The translations under genes were made by a program, and so were the position numbers. Shown here one piece after another: positions 26,958 through 37,509 of a stretch of 64,000 bases of DNA. How positions within the stretch are numbered: the first letter of the stretch is position 1; each line of letters starts with the position of its first letter. The stretch is from Dyadobacter sp. GTDB lineage: Bacteria > Bacteroidota > Bacteroidia > Cytophagales > Spirosomataceae. The stretch is from positions 186,001 to 250,000 of the forward strand of contig NZ_JAGIAS010000012.1 in assembly GCF_017744695.1 (NCBI RefSeq). Reading direction: 5' to 3'. Below the pieces are notes generated by a model. It was not told the DNA's origin. It saw only the letters and a program-made list of their open reading frames with translations, and did no database searches.

Positions 26958-27010
26958 ATTGCCAGAACTTAAAGATCGACGCGTAGGAATATTCTTATCA
27001 TCGCCCCCCT

Positions 27011-27661
27011 TTAATCATGCGTGGCCGCCTCGTCGGTGTAGTACTCCACTTTTTTGAAGAGTTCAATACTGTTTTCTACACTCATTTTTTGATACACCCT
27101 GTTTTTGTGGGAACTGACGGTGGAGAACTTAATACGGAGCGTGTTGCAGATCTGCTTGCTGGTGCATCCTTTCAACATCAGGTCCATTACCTCTTTTTCC
27201 CTCGGCGAAAGTGTTTCTATCGGATTCAGGGCACTGTTTTGCCCGTACATAAAATCATCCACAATTTTGGCCTGCACACGGTCACTGATATATTTCTTGC
27301 CCTGTACAACCATTTCAACCGCTGTCTGCGCCTCCGTATCCGGGGCATTTTTAGGAAGAAAACCATATGCACCCGCATGAATGCATCCGGGTGCATTGAC
27401 GAGCTCGTCCCTCCCGCTGCAGACAAGGATTCTCAGGTCCGGCTGAACTTTAAGAAAAGTCTGGATCATTTCCGATGCATGCCCGCCAGGAATACCCAGA
27501 TCCAGCAGCATCACGTCGATCCGCTGGTCTTTCAACTTCCGCGATGCCGCCTCAAAATTCCCGGCCATATATACCGAGCACTTTTTAATCACTTTCTTAA
27601 TCAATAGTTCAAGACCCAGACCGGTCAGGAAGTGGTCGTCAACGATGAGGATTTGCTTCAT
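27011..27661 (-). CDS. NarL/LuxR-type response regulator
   Basis: A 216-residue two-domain response regulator. The receiver (1-120) has the acidic pair in ILIVDDH, phospho-Asp54 in MLLDLGIP, a switch Ser in VCSGRDE, and Lys in FLPKNAP. The C-terminal LuxR HTH (about 150-205) reads LSPREKEVMDLMLKGCTSKQ and FSTVSSHKNRVYQKM. No kinase is adjacent. A propeller kinase lacking its own receiver lies at 33234, which makes a pairing possible but unproven. Confidence 0.92.
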   Translation of the reverse strand: MKQILIVDDHFLTGLGLELLIKKVIKKCSVYMAGNFEAASRKLKDQRIDVMLLDLGIPGGHASEMIQTFLKVQPDLRILVCSGRDELVNAPGCIHAGAYGFLPKNAPDTEAQTAVEMVVQGKKYISDRVQAKIVDDFMYGQNSALNPIETLSPREKEVMDLMLKGCTSKQICNTLRIKFSTVSSHKNRVYQKMSVENSIELFKKVEYYTDEAATHD

Positions 27662-27956
27662 AAGGATTTATTGAAAACCAAAATTAGCGAATAGCCTAGT
27701 ACAAGGTAATAGTAATATTTCGATAAGGTGCATTGGTGCGAGTCATTTTGGAATACCTGAATGTGAAGGATCGAAATGCTCGTTGTCGTGCGGATTCCAC
27801 CTGCATTTTAATAGCCCCCTCTCGAAAAATTTCTAACAGCGCGGTGTGATATCACGATACTCCGGCTTGGCTTGCTCGGATACCTTTACGAAAATATCCT
27901 ATGACACTTATCGGAGCGTAATTGCTGTTGCCTGGCTCTGTTGCAGATCTGCTACA

Positions 27957-28586
27957 ATGAATGTACTTATCATCGACCCTCACACCACGCTCCGCCTCGG
28001 AATGCGGGATTTTTTAAAGACACTGCCCGGCGGTTACCGGCCATATGAGGCAACAGATTTCGAATCCGCGCTGCAATTGTTGAAAACCAGGACATTCGGC
28101 CTGGTTATTACGGAGATCAATAGTGGCAAAACCAAAACACTCGGAGTGATAGCCGAATTGCTTTGCTATCAACCGGATGCGCCAATTCTATTCTATTCAT
28201 CATTTCCAGAAAAGACTTTTGCATTGCCTTTCTTAAAAGCCGGAGCTTCCGGGTTTGTTTCCAAGAGATGCTCCATAGAGGAGCTGTCGAAAGCGATTTT
28301 GACGGTTCTGGCGGGCGGTAAATACCTGAGTATGGAGCTGCAATCACTGTATTTACCTTACCTGCCTGCTAACCACTGGCACCCTTTCTCTCTGGATTTT
28401 ACAGAGAAACTTTCAAAACAGGAGAACGCTGTCATGAAGCTTTTAGTCCAGGGAGGGTCCACGAGGCAGATCGCCGCGCGCCTGCACTTGAAGGATAACA
28501 CGGTGAGCACCTATAAGAAGCGGATCTTTCAAAAAATGCAGGTCAACGACTCCGTCGAACTTTACTGGAAAGTATCCGCGGTGTAG
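27957..28586 (+). CDS. LuxR-type response regulator with atypical receiver
   Basis: A 209-residue protein related to the regulator at 27011: receiver-like domain (1-120) plus LuxR HTH (about 145-200, KLSKQENAVMKLLVQGGSTR and DNTVSTYKKRIFQKM). The phosphoacceptor position carries Glu53 (GLVITEINSG) instead of Asp, and the usual acidic pair is reduced to IIDPH. The switch Ser (FYSSFP) and Lys (FVSKRC) are kept. It is therefore probably not regulated by Asp phosphorylation. The start at ATG 27957 is chosen because the 37 residues upstream do not look like coding sequence. Confidence 0.88.
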   Translation: MNVLIIDPHTTLRLGMRDFLKTLPGGYRPYEATDFESALQLLKTRTFGLVITEINSGKTKTLGVIAELLCYQPDAPILFYSSFPEKTFALPFLKAGASGFVSKRCSIEELSKAILTVLAGGKYLSMELQSLYLPYLPANHWHPFSLDFTEKLSKQENAVMKLLVQGGSTRQIAARLHLKDNTVSTYKKRIFQKMQVNDSVELYWKVSAV

Positions 28587-28607
28587 CGCATTAGTCCGGT
28601 TAATGAT

Positions 28608-28654
28608 TTAACACAAGATGGCCATCCCGCAATGAGATGGCCATCTTGTGTTAA
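28608..28654. terminator. Bidirectional terminator between convergent genes
   Basis: A perfect 19-bp inverted repeat (arm starting TTAACACAAGATGGCCATC, loop of 9) lies between the response regulator stop and the T9SS protein stop. Confidence 0.8.
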
Positions 28655-28669
28655 CATGCTATCGCCTGA

Positions 28670-31600
28670 TTACCTTACGATCATGACTTTCTGCACACGC
28701 TGGACGCCATTATCGAATGTGAGTGTAACGGAGTAAATGCCGGCAGCCAGTTTTCTGATATCCAGCCCTTCCGCTGGTACCGACGGGTTGTCCAACACTT
28801 TTACCCCCGTTGCATTGTGTAAAGTCACTTTCCGGACCCGTGCGAAATCTGTGATTTTCAAACGATCGCTTGCCGGATTCGGATAAGCGGCCAATAATCC
28901 GGAGACGTCGAACTCCGCACGCTGAATGCTACTGTAAGCGAATGTGGCATCTTTATCGACCATTTTCAAACGGTAGTAGTTGATCCCTTCGGCAGGTGCA
29001 TTGTCGATGAAATCGTATCGTTTCAGCGATGCACTTTCTCCATGCGATGCTTTTACACCGATATTTATCCACTTGCGTGCATCGCTGCTGCGCTCGATCT
29101 CAAAACGGTCGCTGTTGGTTTCTTCGGTGGTAGCCCAGTTCAGGACGGAAATACCCTTCGCACTGCTTCCCTCCTTTTTTACACTGAATGATACCAGTGT
29201 GACAGGCAGCGGCTTGACGTACAGCGTCCCCAATGCCGAAGTAAGTGTGCAGATATCGCTGTCGCTATCGACGATGACACGATATTGATAGCCATCCCAG
29301 GCGGTGGTGGCCGGTGTAAGCGACAATGAATCGGTGGCCGCGCCCGAATAGGTCCCGTTGGCGTCGGTTACGCCGCCCGGGGCCAGGTTTGTCCAGTTAT
29401 TACCGCCATCCGTGCTGACCTGCCACTGATAGCGCAGCGTGCCGGTACCGGTTGCTTCCACTGTAAATGAAGCGGGCTTACCTGGCTGCGTGGTCTGCAT
29501 TTGCGGATCGGGTTGCGTAAGTTCAATATCGCAAAGGGTCGCGGTGACGCAGTTGGCGCCGTCGTTGCTGTTAGACGGGATCGAGGTCGACATAAAGCTG
29601 GCCGAATTGGCTACCGGGTCTATTTTGTAAAAACGTCCCGACTCGTTGTGGAATGCATACAGCTTACCGGTAGCATCTGCGAAAACAGCTCCGAAACCGC
29701 TGTTGCCGGGCAGGCCTGACACCGGCGTCGCGCCTGTGGTAACAGCTCCTGTGAGCGGGTTGATCGTCGAAATGCGGGCGTCGGTAGTGAATCCGTAGAC
29801 CAGTTGGGTCGAAGGCAGGTAGGCAAAATCAGACCCTCCGAAAGTACTACTCAATGCCACGCCGTAGGTTGGCCCGGTTTGAAGCGCGAAGCCATTGGTT
29901 GGGTCAACCAGTTTCAGGTAAGTCGATGGACGGTTCGGGTCGACATCGATGACGTAGAAGCTCGGTGTACCGGTTTGATAAACCATCATATAACCATTAG
30001 GCAACTCTACGCCGACATTGAAGTTGCCGGATGCCGGCAGGTTGGCGATCGGATATTCCACCGTACCACCCTCACGATCGATCTGTACAATGCTGTTGGT
30101 ACCGTTCTTCGTTGCCCATAGCATGTTATCCGCGGAGTTATAGATCAGCGAGTTGACCGTCATCGGCAGCGGAGCGATTTCGGTACGTGCACCCGTGCCG
30201 ACATTATAGGCATATAAAGTCGATACCGGCTCGCCGGCAGCAGCGGCCACCTGGTAAGTAATACCATCCGTGCAGTCGAAAGGCAGGTTTTCCAGAATTG
30301 CATTCGGGCAACTGGCCCCGTCGTTGCTATTGGAGGTAATGCTGGTCGAAAGCAGTGTGGATGTGGCCGCGGTTGGGTTAATGCGGTGAAATGTTCCCGG
30401 GTCGTTGGCAAAAGCATACAATTTGCCGGAGGGATCGGCGAATACGGCGCCGAATGTTGTGCCCGTTGGCAAACCTGCGACTACGGATCCCAAGGTGGTC
30501 ACCCCGGTGAGGTGGTTCAGCGTGATGAGCCGTGCGGTAACACTTTCCACACCGTAAATCAGATTGCTTACGGGCTCATAAACCAAGTCCGCTACGTTAA
30601 TCGGCGCACTGACTGCCTTGCCATATGTCGGGCCTGTCTGAGGCGCGAAGCCGTTAGCGGGGTCCACCAGGCGCAGATAGCTGGCTCGGGCGGGATTGAT
30701 ATCGATCACATAGTAATTAGGCTGGTTAGAGGTGTAAATCAGCATATAACCGCCCGGAAGCGAAGTCCCGACATTATAATTGGTCGTCGGCAAATTTGGA
30801 ATAGCATATTCAACAAGGGTCCCTGCTGCATCTATCCGCACAATCGTACCGGTCCCGTTTTTAGTCGCCCAAAGCGTGTTATCTACTTCGCTATATATGA
30901 GCGAATTGACCGTCTCGCTCAACGGGGCAATGAGCGTACGGGTGCCATCGGTCACATTATATGCGTAAAGCGAGGAAACCGGCTCACCGGCTGCTGCGGC
31001 TACCTGGTAGGCCACGCCGTTTTCACAGGAGAACGGTGTAAGGCAGCCAGTAATGGTAATCGGCTGGCTTACCGGACCGGAACAGCCGTCGTTTTCGAAA
31101 CGGGCGTAATACGTGCCTGCGGGCGCATGCGCCGGATCGGCAACCAATGTAGCTGGTGAAGGGGTGTTGGAGGTATAAAAACGCAGGGTGCTGCCCGCTG
31201 GCGGGGTGCCTATTACCAATCGGTTCAGGTCGTAGGTCGTTGCCGGGCATATGGGCGCCTCGGTACCGACCCGCAAGGTAGGAGCGCCGGGAACGGCAAA
31301 CACGTTCATCGTGGCAGATGAAGAATTTGTCGTACAAAGATTACTCGTAATCACGCAGCGATAGCGATAGTTGTTCCAGCCGGTAGTTGACGGTGTTACA
31401 GTGAGCGTAGCGGTACCGCCACCTGAATAGCTGCCGTTGGCTCCGGAAAACGGAATGGTTTGCATATTCACCCACGTCCCACCGCCATTAGTGCTTTGCT
31501 GCCACTGGTAGGTAAAAGGGCCGTTGCCGTCCGGTGCGACTGTGAAGGTAGTTGGAGTACCCGGGCAAAGCGTCACGTCGCCTGGTACCACCGGAATGTC

Positions 31601-32818
31601 GGTATCACATTCCACAAATGCGTTAGGGCAGCTTGCCGCGTCGTTTCCTCCGCCCGGCGCGCTGGTAGAGAGAAGAGTGGCCGTATTGGCAACCGGGTCT
31701 ATGCGGTAGAAACCACCCGTAGAATTATTGAATGCATATAATTTGCCTGCCTTATCACTGAACATACCACCGTACGCAGCAGGTGGCAACCCCGCTACGG
31801 CGGTTGCATTGACACTAACGGCACCGGTCACGGGGTTGATCGTCGTAATCTGCGCGGAAGTATTGATGCCATAGCCCAGGCCGGTGGAGGCCAGATAGGC
31901 CATGTCCGAGGTATTGAAGGCGGCTGAGACCGGAATACCATAGCTTGGGCCAGTTTTCAAGGCATACCCGTTAGCCGGGTCCACGAGTTCGAGATATGTA
32001 GCCCGCGAAGGATCTACATCCACCACGAAAAATTGGATATCCGATGTGCTGTAAATCATCATATAGGCGTTGGGCAATTCTACGCCCACATAGTAGGTTC
32101 CCGTTGGCAGGTTAGCGATGTCATAAACAACAGTACCCCCTCCCGATCCGATACGTACGATGTCGTTCGAATTATCCAGTGTCGCCCAAAGGAAGTTGTC
32201 GGCTGCGGTACTATAAATCAGGGAGTTCATGCTATACGGCGTAATGTTACCGATCTGAGTACGTACTCCGGAGCTGACGTTGTAACTGAAAAGCGAAGAC
32301 TCCGTTGCCCCGCTGGTAATTGCGATCTGGTAGGCGATGCCGTCCAGGCAGCCGAATGCCCCCTGCCAACCCATCCTGAAATTCTGGTTTGTCATGTTGG
32401 TAGCCTGATTCGTCAATGCGATCTCGCCTAACAGGGGCGCATTGGCCTGGTTGGCCGTGTTATTGGATCCGACCACATCTTCGGCCACGTAATAGATGCC
32501 GGGTACTCGTCCCCCTTTTGGGTTGGTAGCAGTGTTCGTCAACACAAGCTTGTAACCTGTCAAATTGTTGGGCAGGCCGGCAAATGAATAGCCACCCGCG
32601 GAACCTACCTGGGTGGACGCGATGATTGTGCCGGACGCATTCACAACATTGACGTACATCGTGCCGCCGAAATTGGTACTGGTTTCGCCGGCGTCGACAA
32701 CCTTGTCGTTGTCGGTATCGACCCAGACAGTACCCGAGATGTTGACCGCTATGGCCGCCCCATAGCACAGCACTCCCATAAGCAGTAAAAGCGCCCTCAC
32801 TAATAGATTTTTCTTCAT
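28670..32818 (-). CDS. Large T9SS-secreted protein with three DUF6923-like repeats
   Basis: A 1382-residue secreted protein. After the signal peptide comes an SdrD_B-like module (NISGTVWVDTDNDKVVDAGE). Three homologous units of roughly 260 residues follow, starting at FGCLDGIAYQIA, FSCENGVAYQVA and FDCTDGITYQVA, each repeating YNV...NSLIY...LWAT and PNLPT or ANLPA segments; they resemble DUF6923 propeller-like domains. Ig-like/PKD-type segments (TFTVAPDGNGPFTYQWQQST) lie between them. The last 80 residues are a T9SS sorting domain (AAYPNPASDRLKI, ending QKVMIVR). It probably acts at the cell surface as an adhesin or structural protein. No enzyme motif is visible. Confidence 0.88.
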   Translation of the reverse strand: MKKNLLVRALLLLMGVLCYGAAIAVNISGTVWVDTDNDKVVDAGETSTNFGGTMYVNVVNASGTIIASTQVGSAGGYSFAGLPNNLTGYKLVLTNTATNPKGGRVPGIYYVAEDVVGSNNTANQANAPLLGEIALTNQATNMTNQNFRMGWQGAFGCLDGIAYQIAITSGATESSLFSYNVSSGVRTQIGNITPYSMNSLIYSTAADNFLWATLDNSNDIVRIGSGGGTVVYDIANLPTGTYYVGVELPNAYMMIYSTSDIQFFVVDVDPSRATYLELVDPANGYALKTGPSYGIPVSAAFNTSDMAYLASTGLGYGINTSAQITTINPVTGAVSVNATAVAGLPPAAYGGMFSDKAGKLYAFNNSTGGFYRIDPVANTATLLSTSAPGGGNDAASCPNAFVECDTDIPVVPGDVTLCPGTPTTFTVAPDGNGPFTYQWQQSTNGGGTWVNMQTIPFSGANGSYSGGGTATLTVTPSTTGWNNYRYRCVITSNLCTTNSSSATMNVFAVPGAPTLRVGTEAPICPATTYDLNRLVIGTPPAGSTLRFYTSNTPSPATLVADPAHAPAGTYYARFENDGCSGPVSQPITITGCLTPFSCENGVAYQVAAAAGEPVSSLYAYNVTDGTRTLIAPLSETVNSLIYSEVDNTLWATKNGTGTIVRIDAAGTLVEYAIPNLPTTNYNVGTSLPGGYMLIYTSNQPNYYVIDINPARASYLRLVDPANGFAPQTGPTYGKAVSAPINVADLVYEPVSNLIYGVESVTARLITLNHLTGVTTLGSVVAGLPTGTTFGAVFADPSGKLYAFANDPGTFHRINPTAATSTLLSTSITSNSNDGASCPNAILENLPFDCTDGITYQVAAAAGEPVSTLYAYNVGTGARTEIAPLPMTVNSLIYNSADNMLWATKNGTNSIVQIDREGGTVEYPIANLPASGNFNVGVELPNGYMMVYQTGTPSFYVIDVDPNRPSTYLKLVDPTNGFALQTGPTYGVALSSTFGGSDFAYLPSTQLVYGFTTDARISTINPLTGAVTTGATPVSGLPGNSGFGAVFADATGKLYAFHNESGRFYKIDPVANSASFMSTSIPSNSNDGANCVTATLCDIELTQPDPQMQTTQPGKPASFTVEATGTGTLRYQWQVSTDGGNNWTNLAPGGVTDANGTYSGAATDSLSLTPATTAWDGYQYRVIVDSDSDICTLTSALGTLYVKPLPVTLVSFSVKKEGSSAKGISVLNWATTEETNSDRFEIERSSDARKWINIGVKASHGESASLKRYDFIDNAPAEGINYYRLKMVDKDATFAYSSIQRAEFDVSGLLAAYPNPASDRLKITDFARVRKVTLHNATGVKVLDNPSVPAEGLDIRKLAAGIYSVTLTFDNGVQRVQKVMIVR

Positions 32819-33233
32819 TTGGCGAGTGGTTTATAGTTAGAAAATGAACACAATTGATTCGAATTCTCTTCAAATAGGGATTTGTATGTATAGTGTGATA
32901 CGGAGGTAAAAAAGGGCGCTTGAATCGATAGGCAGCAAAATTAAGTCTACAATTCGAGTAGGATCCTAGTAATATATCACGGTGATTTTAGAAATAATTC
33001 TATTTGATATATCCCGGAGATTAGGTCGGCACATACGACGCACTTACCTGCTAAATGGAAGAATTGGTGAGCGGATGGACATCCCCTTTCGCGGGATAGC
33101 GCCAATGAGGACGCAACGGCATATTGCTGAGAAGAAGAATATTTTGTGTTAACTAATAGAAGTATTTCTAGCTGATTTCTCATTTATACTTCCGTATTTT
33201 GTTTCACTACCGTCGCCCGATGGAATTTTGAGT
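32819..33233. other. Divergent intergenic region, no gene seen
   Basis: About 415 bp between the T9SS protein and the propeller kinase, AT-rich at both ends. It must hold both promoters, but I see no repeat, RNA gene or convincing operator. Confidence 0.5.
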
Positions 33234-36200
33234 ATGATTACTATTACCCGACTTCGCCGGATTTGCCATTCGATTTTTACTATTTTAATTTGTTCAGTTG
33301 CTCTTGGTTGCCCACATCCGGTATGGGGGCAGCAAGCTCATTATCAACCGGGAAGCTATTCGGTCAGCCATTACAATGACCAGAACGGTCTGCCTCAAAA
33401 CAGCGTAAAAGGCCTGGCGCAGGGAGCAGACGGGTTTGTCTGGCTCACCACTGAAAATGGCCTGGTACGTTTCGACGGCAACTTCTTTTATGTTTTTGAC
33501 CGATCTAATACCCGCATTGCCTCCAACCGCTTCCAGTACATCCTACCCGCGATGAAGCGCCCTTTCAACAGGCTCTATGCCCGTCAGGTGGATGAAGGAT
33601 ATCTCCGGCATCAATACCTGCGGATAGAACATGGGACCGCTGCACTGGATTCCGCAGTTTTTACCGACATTTTTAAAGCGATTGGTTCCGTTCAGGGAGA
33701 TCGCGACGCCGATTTCCCCACAGGCGTCATGGATTTGGTAAGGCCCGACTTTAGACCAAGGGATTATATTATACCCATTACCGGGAATGAAGGGGCATAC
33801 TTTCACTTTCGGCATGGAAAACTGACGTATTACCAGGATTGGAGAGTGCAGAAAGCGATTGTGATCAACGAGACGAATTCGCGGGAATGGTTCCGACTGG
33901 GGAAATCACTCTTCTACCGCGCGGAAGATCAGGTACTCAAAAGGCTTTCATTTGCAGATGGTCCTGACAATACCGGTGCCATCATCCGTGAAACCCGCTT
34001 ATCGGGTGATATTGAAAAAGATCCGCTGTACTTGCGCAGGTCCGAAAAAACGAAGCTATACTGGAACAATACCGCGGATCAGGTATTTTTATCCATCGGC
34101 AATAACCTCTACATACTAAGCGACGGCGGAGACGCGACACTGCGAACGCAACTTGTGTTAACGGGTTTCGATCTGGCATCCAACTTCATTGGCACTATAC
34201 TGTACAGCCCGGCGAGCCGCAGGTTGTTTCTGGGTAGCACGATCAAAGGCCTGTTTGTTGTGAAGAAAAATGATTTTCGGACAGTGTCCCCCATAGCCGG
34301 AGGAATCGACGACGTATTTTATGCTCAGATGAGACTGGGAGCCAGTTCGGTGCAAACGCCAAACGGCCGCATATTTGATTTAAAAGGAGAAATATCCGCG
34401 TCACCTGCGAAGAAAATACGGGCGGCAAGGCGCGGAATGACCGAATACCGGATTGCGACGGACCGCTTTGGCAATATCTGGACCACCACGGGTAATATCT
34501 TATATTGTTTTGCCAACGATGGGTCCACCATCAAAAACAAATGGGACCTGAAACGCGAAATCAGCGATATCTACTTAGGGCATGACGGCGCATTGTGGGT
34601 TGCAATGACCCGTGATCTCTTGTATCGCGTGAAATATGAAGGGGACACAATTGGCCTATCCCTTTGGGCCGACCTTCGTTTGAAAGAAAAAAGAATCAAT
34701 TTTTTGCTACATCGGAAAGATGGCCACATGTGGGTCGGGACCGGTGCGGGAGTTTATTCGCTGAATCTGAAAGACAATAAACTCACATTAATTCCGGGCA
34801 CAGCTGCGTATAATGTCAGAAGTTTATACGTTTCCCGGGAACCCGCCGGTGAGCATTTATGGATCACCAGCTACAACAACGGGTTCGTTTTGTATCGGAA
34901 CGGGGCGCTTACAGCATTTCCATTGGACCGCGTCGGCTATCTCGCCGCTTCGCACTATATATTTGAGGATAACAACGGCTTTTTCTGGATTCCAACCAAC
35001 AAAGGGTTGTTCCAGGCAAAGAAAAGCGAGCTGCTCGCCTATGCCGGGGAAAAGAGTTCTGGCGGGGTTCCCTACTACAAACATTTTAGTACAGACGACG
35101 GCTTCAAAACCAACGAGTTCAACGGCGGATGCCGCCCCTGTGCAGTAAGGCTGGATAACGGATATGTTTCAATGCCGTCCATGAACGGTCTGCTATTTTT
35201 TGTACCGGAAGCGCTATCGGACGATTCAGGTACTCCCGGCATATTTATTGACAGGGTCGAAAGCCAGGGGAAAGTTCTCCCGATCACCGGAAATTATCTG
35301 ACTTTATCCCAGGATGAAAAAAACCGGAACATATTTGTCAGCACACCTTTTTTCGGAAACACCGAAAATCTGGTATTGTTCTACGCGCTCACGCCCGAAG
35401 GACAAGCTCCGGCCGATCAGGAATGGGTACCGCTTCACGCCGGAGAGGGGATCAACGTTTCGCGCCTTAATTATGGAAAGTATGTGCTGCATGTAAGAAA
35501 ACGGACCGGTTTTGGGGAAAAGCAGCTGGCTTACAAGTCGTTGGAATTAAATGTACTCCCGAAATGGTACCAGACCTGGTATTTCAGGGCGTTTATGGCG
35601 CTTGTCGGCGCACTGGTCGTGTATACGACTCAAAGAATGAGTGTCTGGCGGGTTCAAAAGCGCAACCGCAATTTGGAACTGAGCGTCGCGGAACGGACCC
35701 AGGAACTTCGGGAGACTTTATACTCTCTACGGTCGTCGGAAGAAGAGCTGACAAGGCAGCTACGCTTGCATATGCGGATGATTGCCTCCATCTCGCACGA
35801 TGTGCGCACGCCTGTACATTACATCCGCGTGGCCTCGGAGGGAATTGAAAATTACCTGGAAAGCGACGAGATTCCTCATGCGCAGCAACTGGCTTCTACC
35901 ATAGGCGTAACCAGCAAGCGGCTGGTGAACCTGCTTGATTCGATGGTCGCTTTCACGAAATCCGAAATGTCGAACACGCAATCGGTGGTGCAGGAAACCA
36001 ACCTCCGCCAGCTTGTTATCGAAAAAACAGAACTTTTCAAGCCCATCCTGGCCGCTCAAAACGGCAGGCTGCAAATCGACATACCTGAGGACCTTTTGGT
36101 GATGATCAATGCGAGCCTGTTTGGCGTGATCATCCACAATTTGATCGACAACGCGGTAAAGGTCAAAGATGGCAATACCATTCACATTGGCGCCAGAAAG

Positions 36201-36428
36201 CTGCAAGGTACGCTTCACATGACCATTCGCGACAAAGGGCCGGGAATGCCCGCCGACCTGGTGAGCTGGTTGAACCTCTCGCTGACAGAGATAAGCCGGG
36301 CCAAACCGATGCCGGAAAAGTACGACGGGCTCGGATTGATGATGGTCCGTGAAATTGCACAGATTCTGGGGATTGAAATCACCGTCGAAGTAGACGAAGG
36401 TACTACGGTGAATCTGAGGTTTGGCTAA
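33234..36428 (+). CDS. Propeller-type membrane sensor histidine kinase
   Basis: A 1064-residue kinase with a signal peptide, a large periplasmic Reg_prop propeller (starting NDQNGLPQNSVKGLAQGADG), a Y_Y_Y-like segment, a membrane helix (about 785-805, TWYFRAFMALVGALVVYTTQ), a coiled-coil linker, a HisKA box SISHDVRTP with His855, and an HATPase with DNAVKV (N box), DKGPGMPADLV (G1) and YDGLGLMMVREIA (G2). Unlike the hybrid sensor at 5476 it ends after the ATPase domain, so it needs a separate response regulator. ATG 33234 is chosen over TTG 33228. Confidence 0.92.
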   Translation: MITITRLRRICHSIFTILICSVALGCPHPVWGQQAHYQPGSYSVSHYNDQNGLPQNSVKGLAQGADGFVWLTTENGLVRFDGNFFYVFDRSNTRIASNRFQYILPAMKRPFNRLYARQVDEGYLRHQYLRIEHGTAALDSAVFTDIFKAIGSVQGDRDADFPTGVMDLVRPDFRPRDYIIPITGNEGAYFHFRHGKLTYYQDWRVQKAIVINETNSREWFRLGKSLFYRAEDQVLKRLSFADGPDNTGAIIRETRLSGDIEKDPLYLRRSEKTKLYWNNTADQVFLSIGNNLYILSDGGDATLRTQLVLTGFDLASNFIGTILYSPASRRLFLGSTIKGLFVVKKNDFRTVSPIAGGIDDVFYAQMRLGASSVQTPNGRIFDLKGEISASPAKKIRAARRGMTEYRIATDRFGNIWTTTGNILYCFANDGSTIKNKWDLKREISDIYLGHDGALWVAMTRDLLYRVKYEGDTIGLSLWADLRLKEKRINFLLHRKDGHMWVGTGAGVYSLNLKDNKLTLIPGTAAYNVRSLYVSREPAGEHLWITSYNNGFVLYRNGALTAFPLDRVGYLAASHYIFEDNNGFFWIPTNKGLFQAKKSELLAYAGEKSSGGVPYYKHFSTDDGFKTNEFNGGCRPCAVRLDNGYVSMPSMNGLLFFVPEALSDDSGTPGIFIDRVESQGKVLPITGNYLTLSQDEKNRNIFVSTPFFGNTENLVLFYALTPEGQAPADQEWVPLHAGEGINVSRLNYGKYVLHVRKRTGFGEKQLAYKSLELNVLPKWYQTWYFRAFMALVGALVVYTTQRMSVWRVQKRNRNLELSVAERTQELRETLYSLRSSEEELTRQLRLHMRMIASISHDVRTPVHYIRVASEGIENYLESDEIPHAQQLASTIGVTSKRLVNLLDSMVAFTKSEMSNTQSVVQETNLRQLVIEKTELFKPILAAQNGRLQIDIPEDLLVMINASLFGVIIHNLIDNAVKVKDGNTIHIGARKLQGTLHMTIRDKGPGMPADLVSWLNLSLTEISRAKPMPEKYDGLGLMMVREIAQILGIEITVEVDEGTTVNLRFG

Positions 36429-36543
36429 ACGACCCACACTTGCATTGACGTCAGCCGAGGTACACACGACAGATTTGGATGGCTTCCCTCCTGTTTATCG
36501 GACTTTTTTTGAAAGTTGGTTATGCCCAATCTATATTAGGATT

Positions 36544-37469
36544 ATGCTTTGCAGATTAAATTACTTTTTGCCAAAAGTCCGGATGTTTATTGCGTTGCTA
36601 ATGGCATTTACATCGTGTAATCGTGACAGGAATGCCATACAGGAACGGGACCTTCTGGCTTTAAAGCGAAAATATGATGCACGCACGGTCAATTACTTTT
36701 ATGAGACCGTTTTTCATGAAGATTTTTCCAAGGGAAATAATGATAACCTTTGGAAATGGACGACTGATCCCTCCATCGTTATCAAAGGACGTGCATCGGC
36801 GGCGGATACCGCGTCGGTCCGGGAGGTAATTGCCGAAATCAATGCGCTTGGATTGCCGCTGAAATGTCGGCTTGCGCAAGCGCCTGATAGTGCTGCAATA
36901 CCGCTATTTTTCGGAAATGTGGAGGAAGTAGCGTCATTTCTCGGCTTTGGGGATTTGTCTTCGATGGGTGTAGATACCAGCAGCACTTTTGGATTAACCG
37001 TGAGGATTCAGTCACTATCGCCGAAGCTTCGTCTGAACTTAGCAAATTGTCGCCCAATTTGAAGATTGCGATCGGTCAGCAGCAGCCATCCGAACCTGAC
37101 CATGGCATTGTCATATCATTGACAGAAAATAAGCAGCAGAAGCCGGCCGTTTTGCAGGAAGGCAAAACAATTGCCGGAAAGAGTTGCATGTTCCACAAAA
37201 TAATCAAGACCAAGGTATCGCTCTCTTTTAATCTTAGCGACCGGAGTAAAGAACTTCGCAAGCAAAGCCTGGTGAATTCGCTGTATTTCAGCCTGGTGCC
37301 AATTAAAATGACCAAATCCAGAATTGATCACCTGTACACACTAACAAACGGGCGAATTTCATTTACCAGGCATTACGCTGACCTGCTTAGAATAGTTTAT
37401 GCCAACGAATTGGTTGATGGTTACAACCGCAGGGAGTTCATAAAACTTAAATCCGGTCTGGCCCTGTGA
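36544..37469 (+). pseudogene. DUF2927-like lipoprotein gene broken by a frameshift
   Basis: Two frames join into one protein. The first (from ATG 36544, or 36583) has a lipobox (LLMAFTSC) and the segment LWKWTTDPSIVIKGRASAAD. The second carries KTKVSLSFNLSDRSKELRKQ and ends at 37469. Reading ACTTTTGG at 36985-36992 with one extra T gives STFWINREDSVTIAEASSEL continuing into the second frame, so one T seems lost from the run at 36987-36990. The layout (W..DP..I.I.G, then a C-terminal conserved tail) resembles DUF2927 proteins. It could be a true lesion or a homopolymer sequencing error. Confidence 0.7.
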
Positions 37470-37509
37470 ATATTGTGTTTAGAAAGATAATGTCTTCCCA
37501 GAGTCCCGC

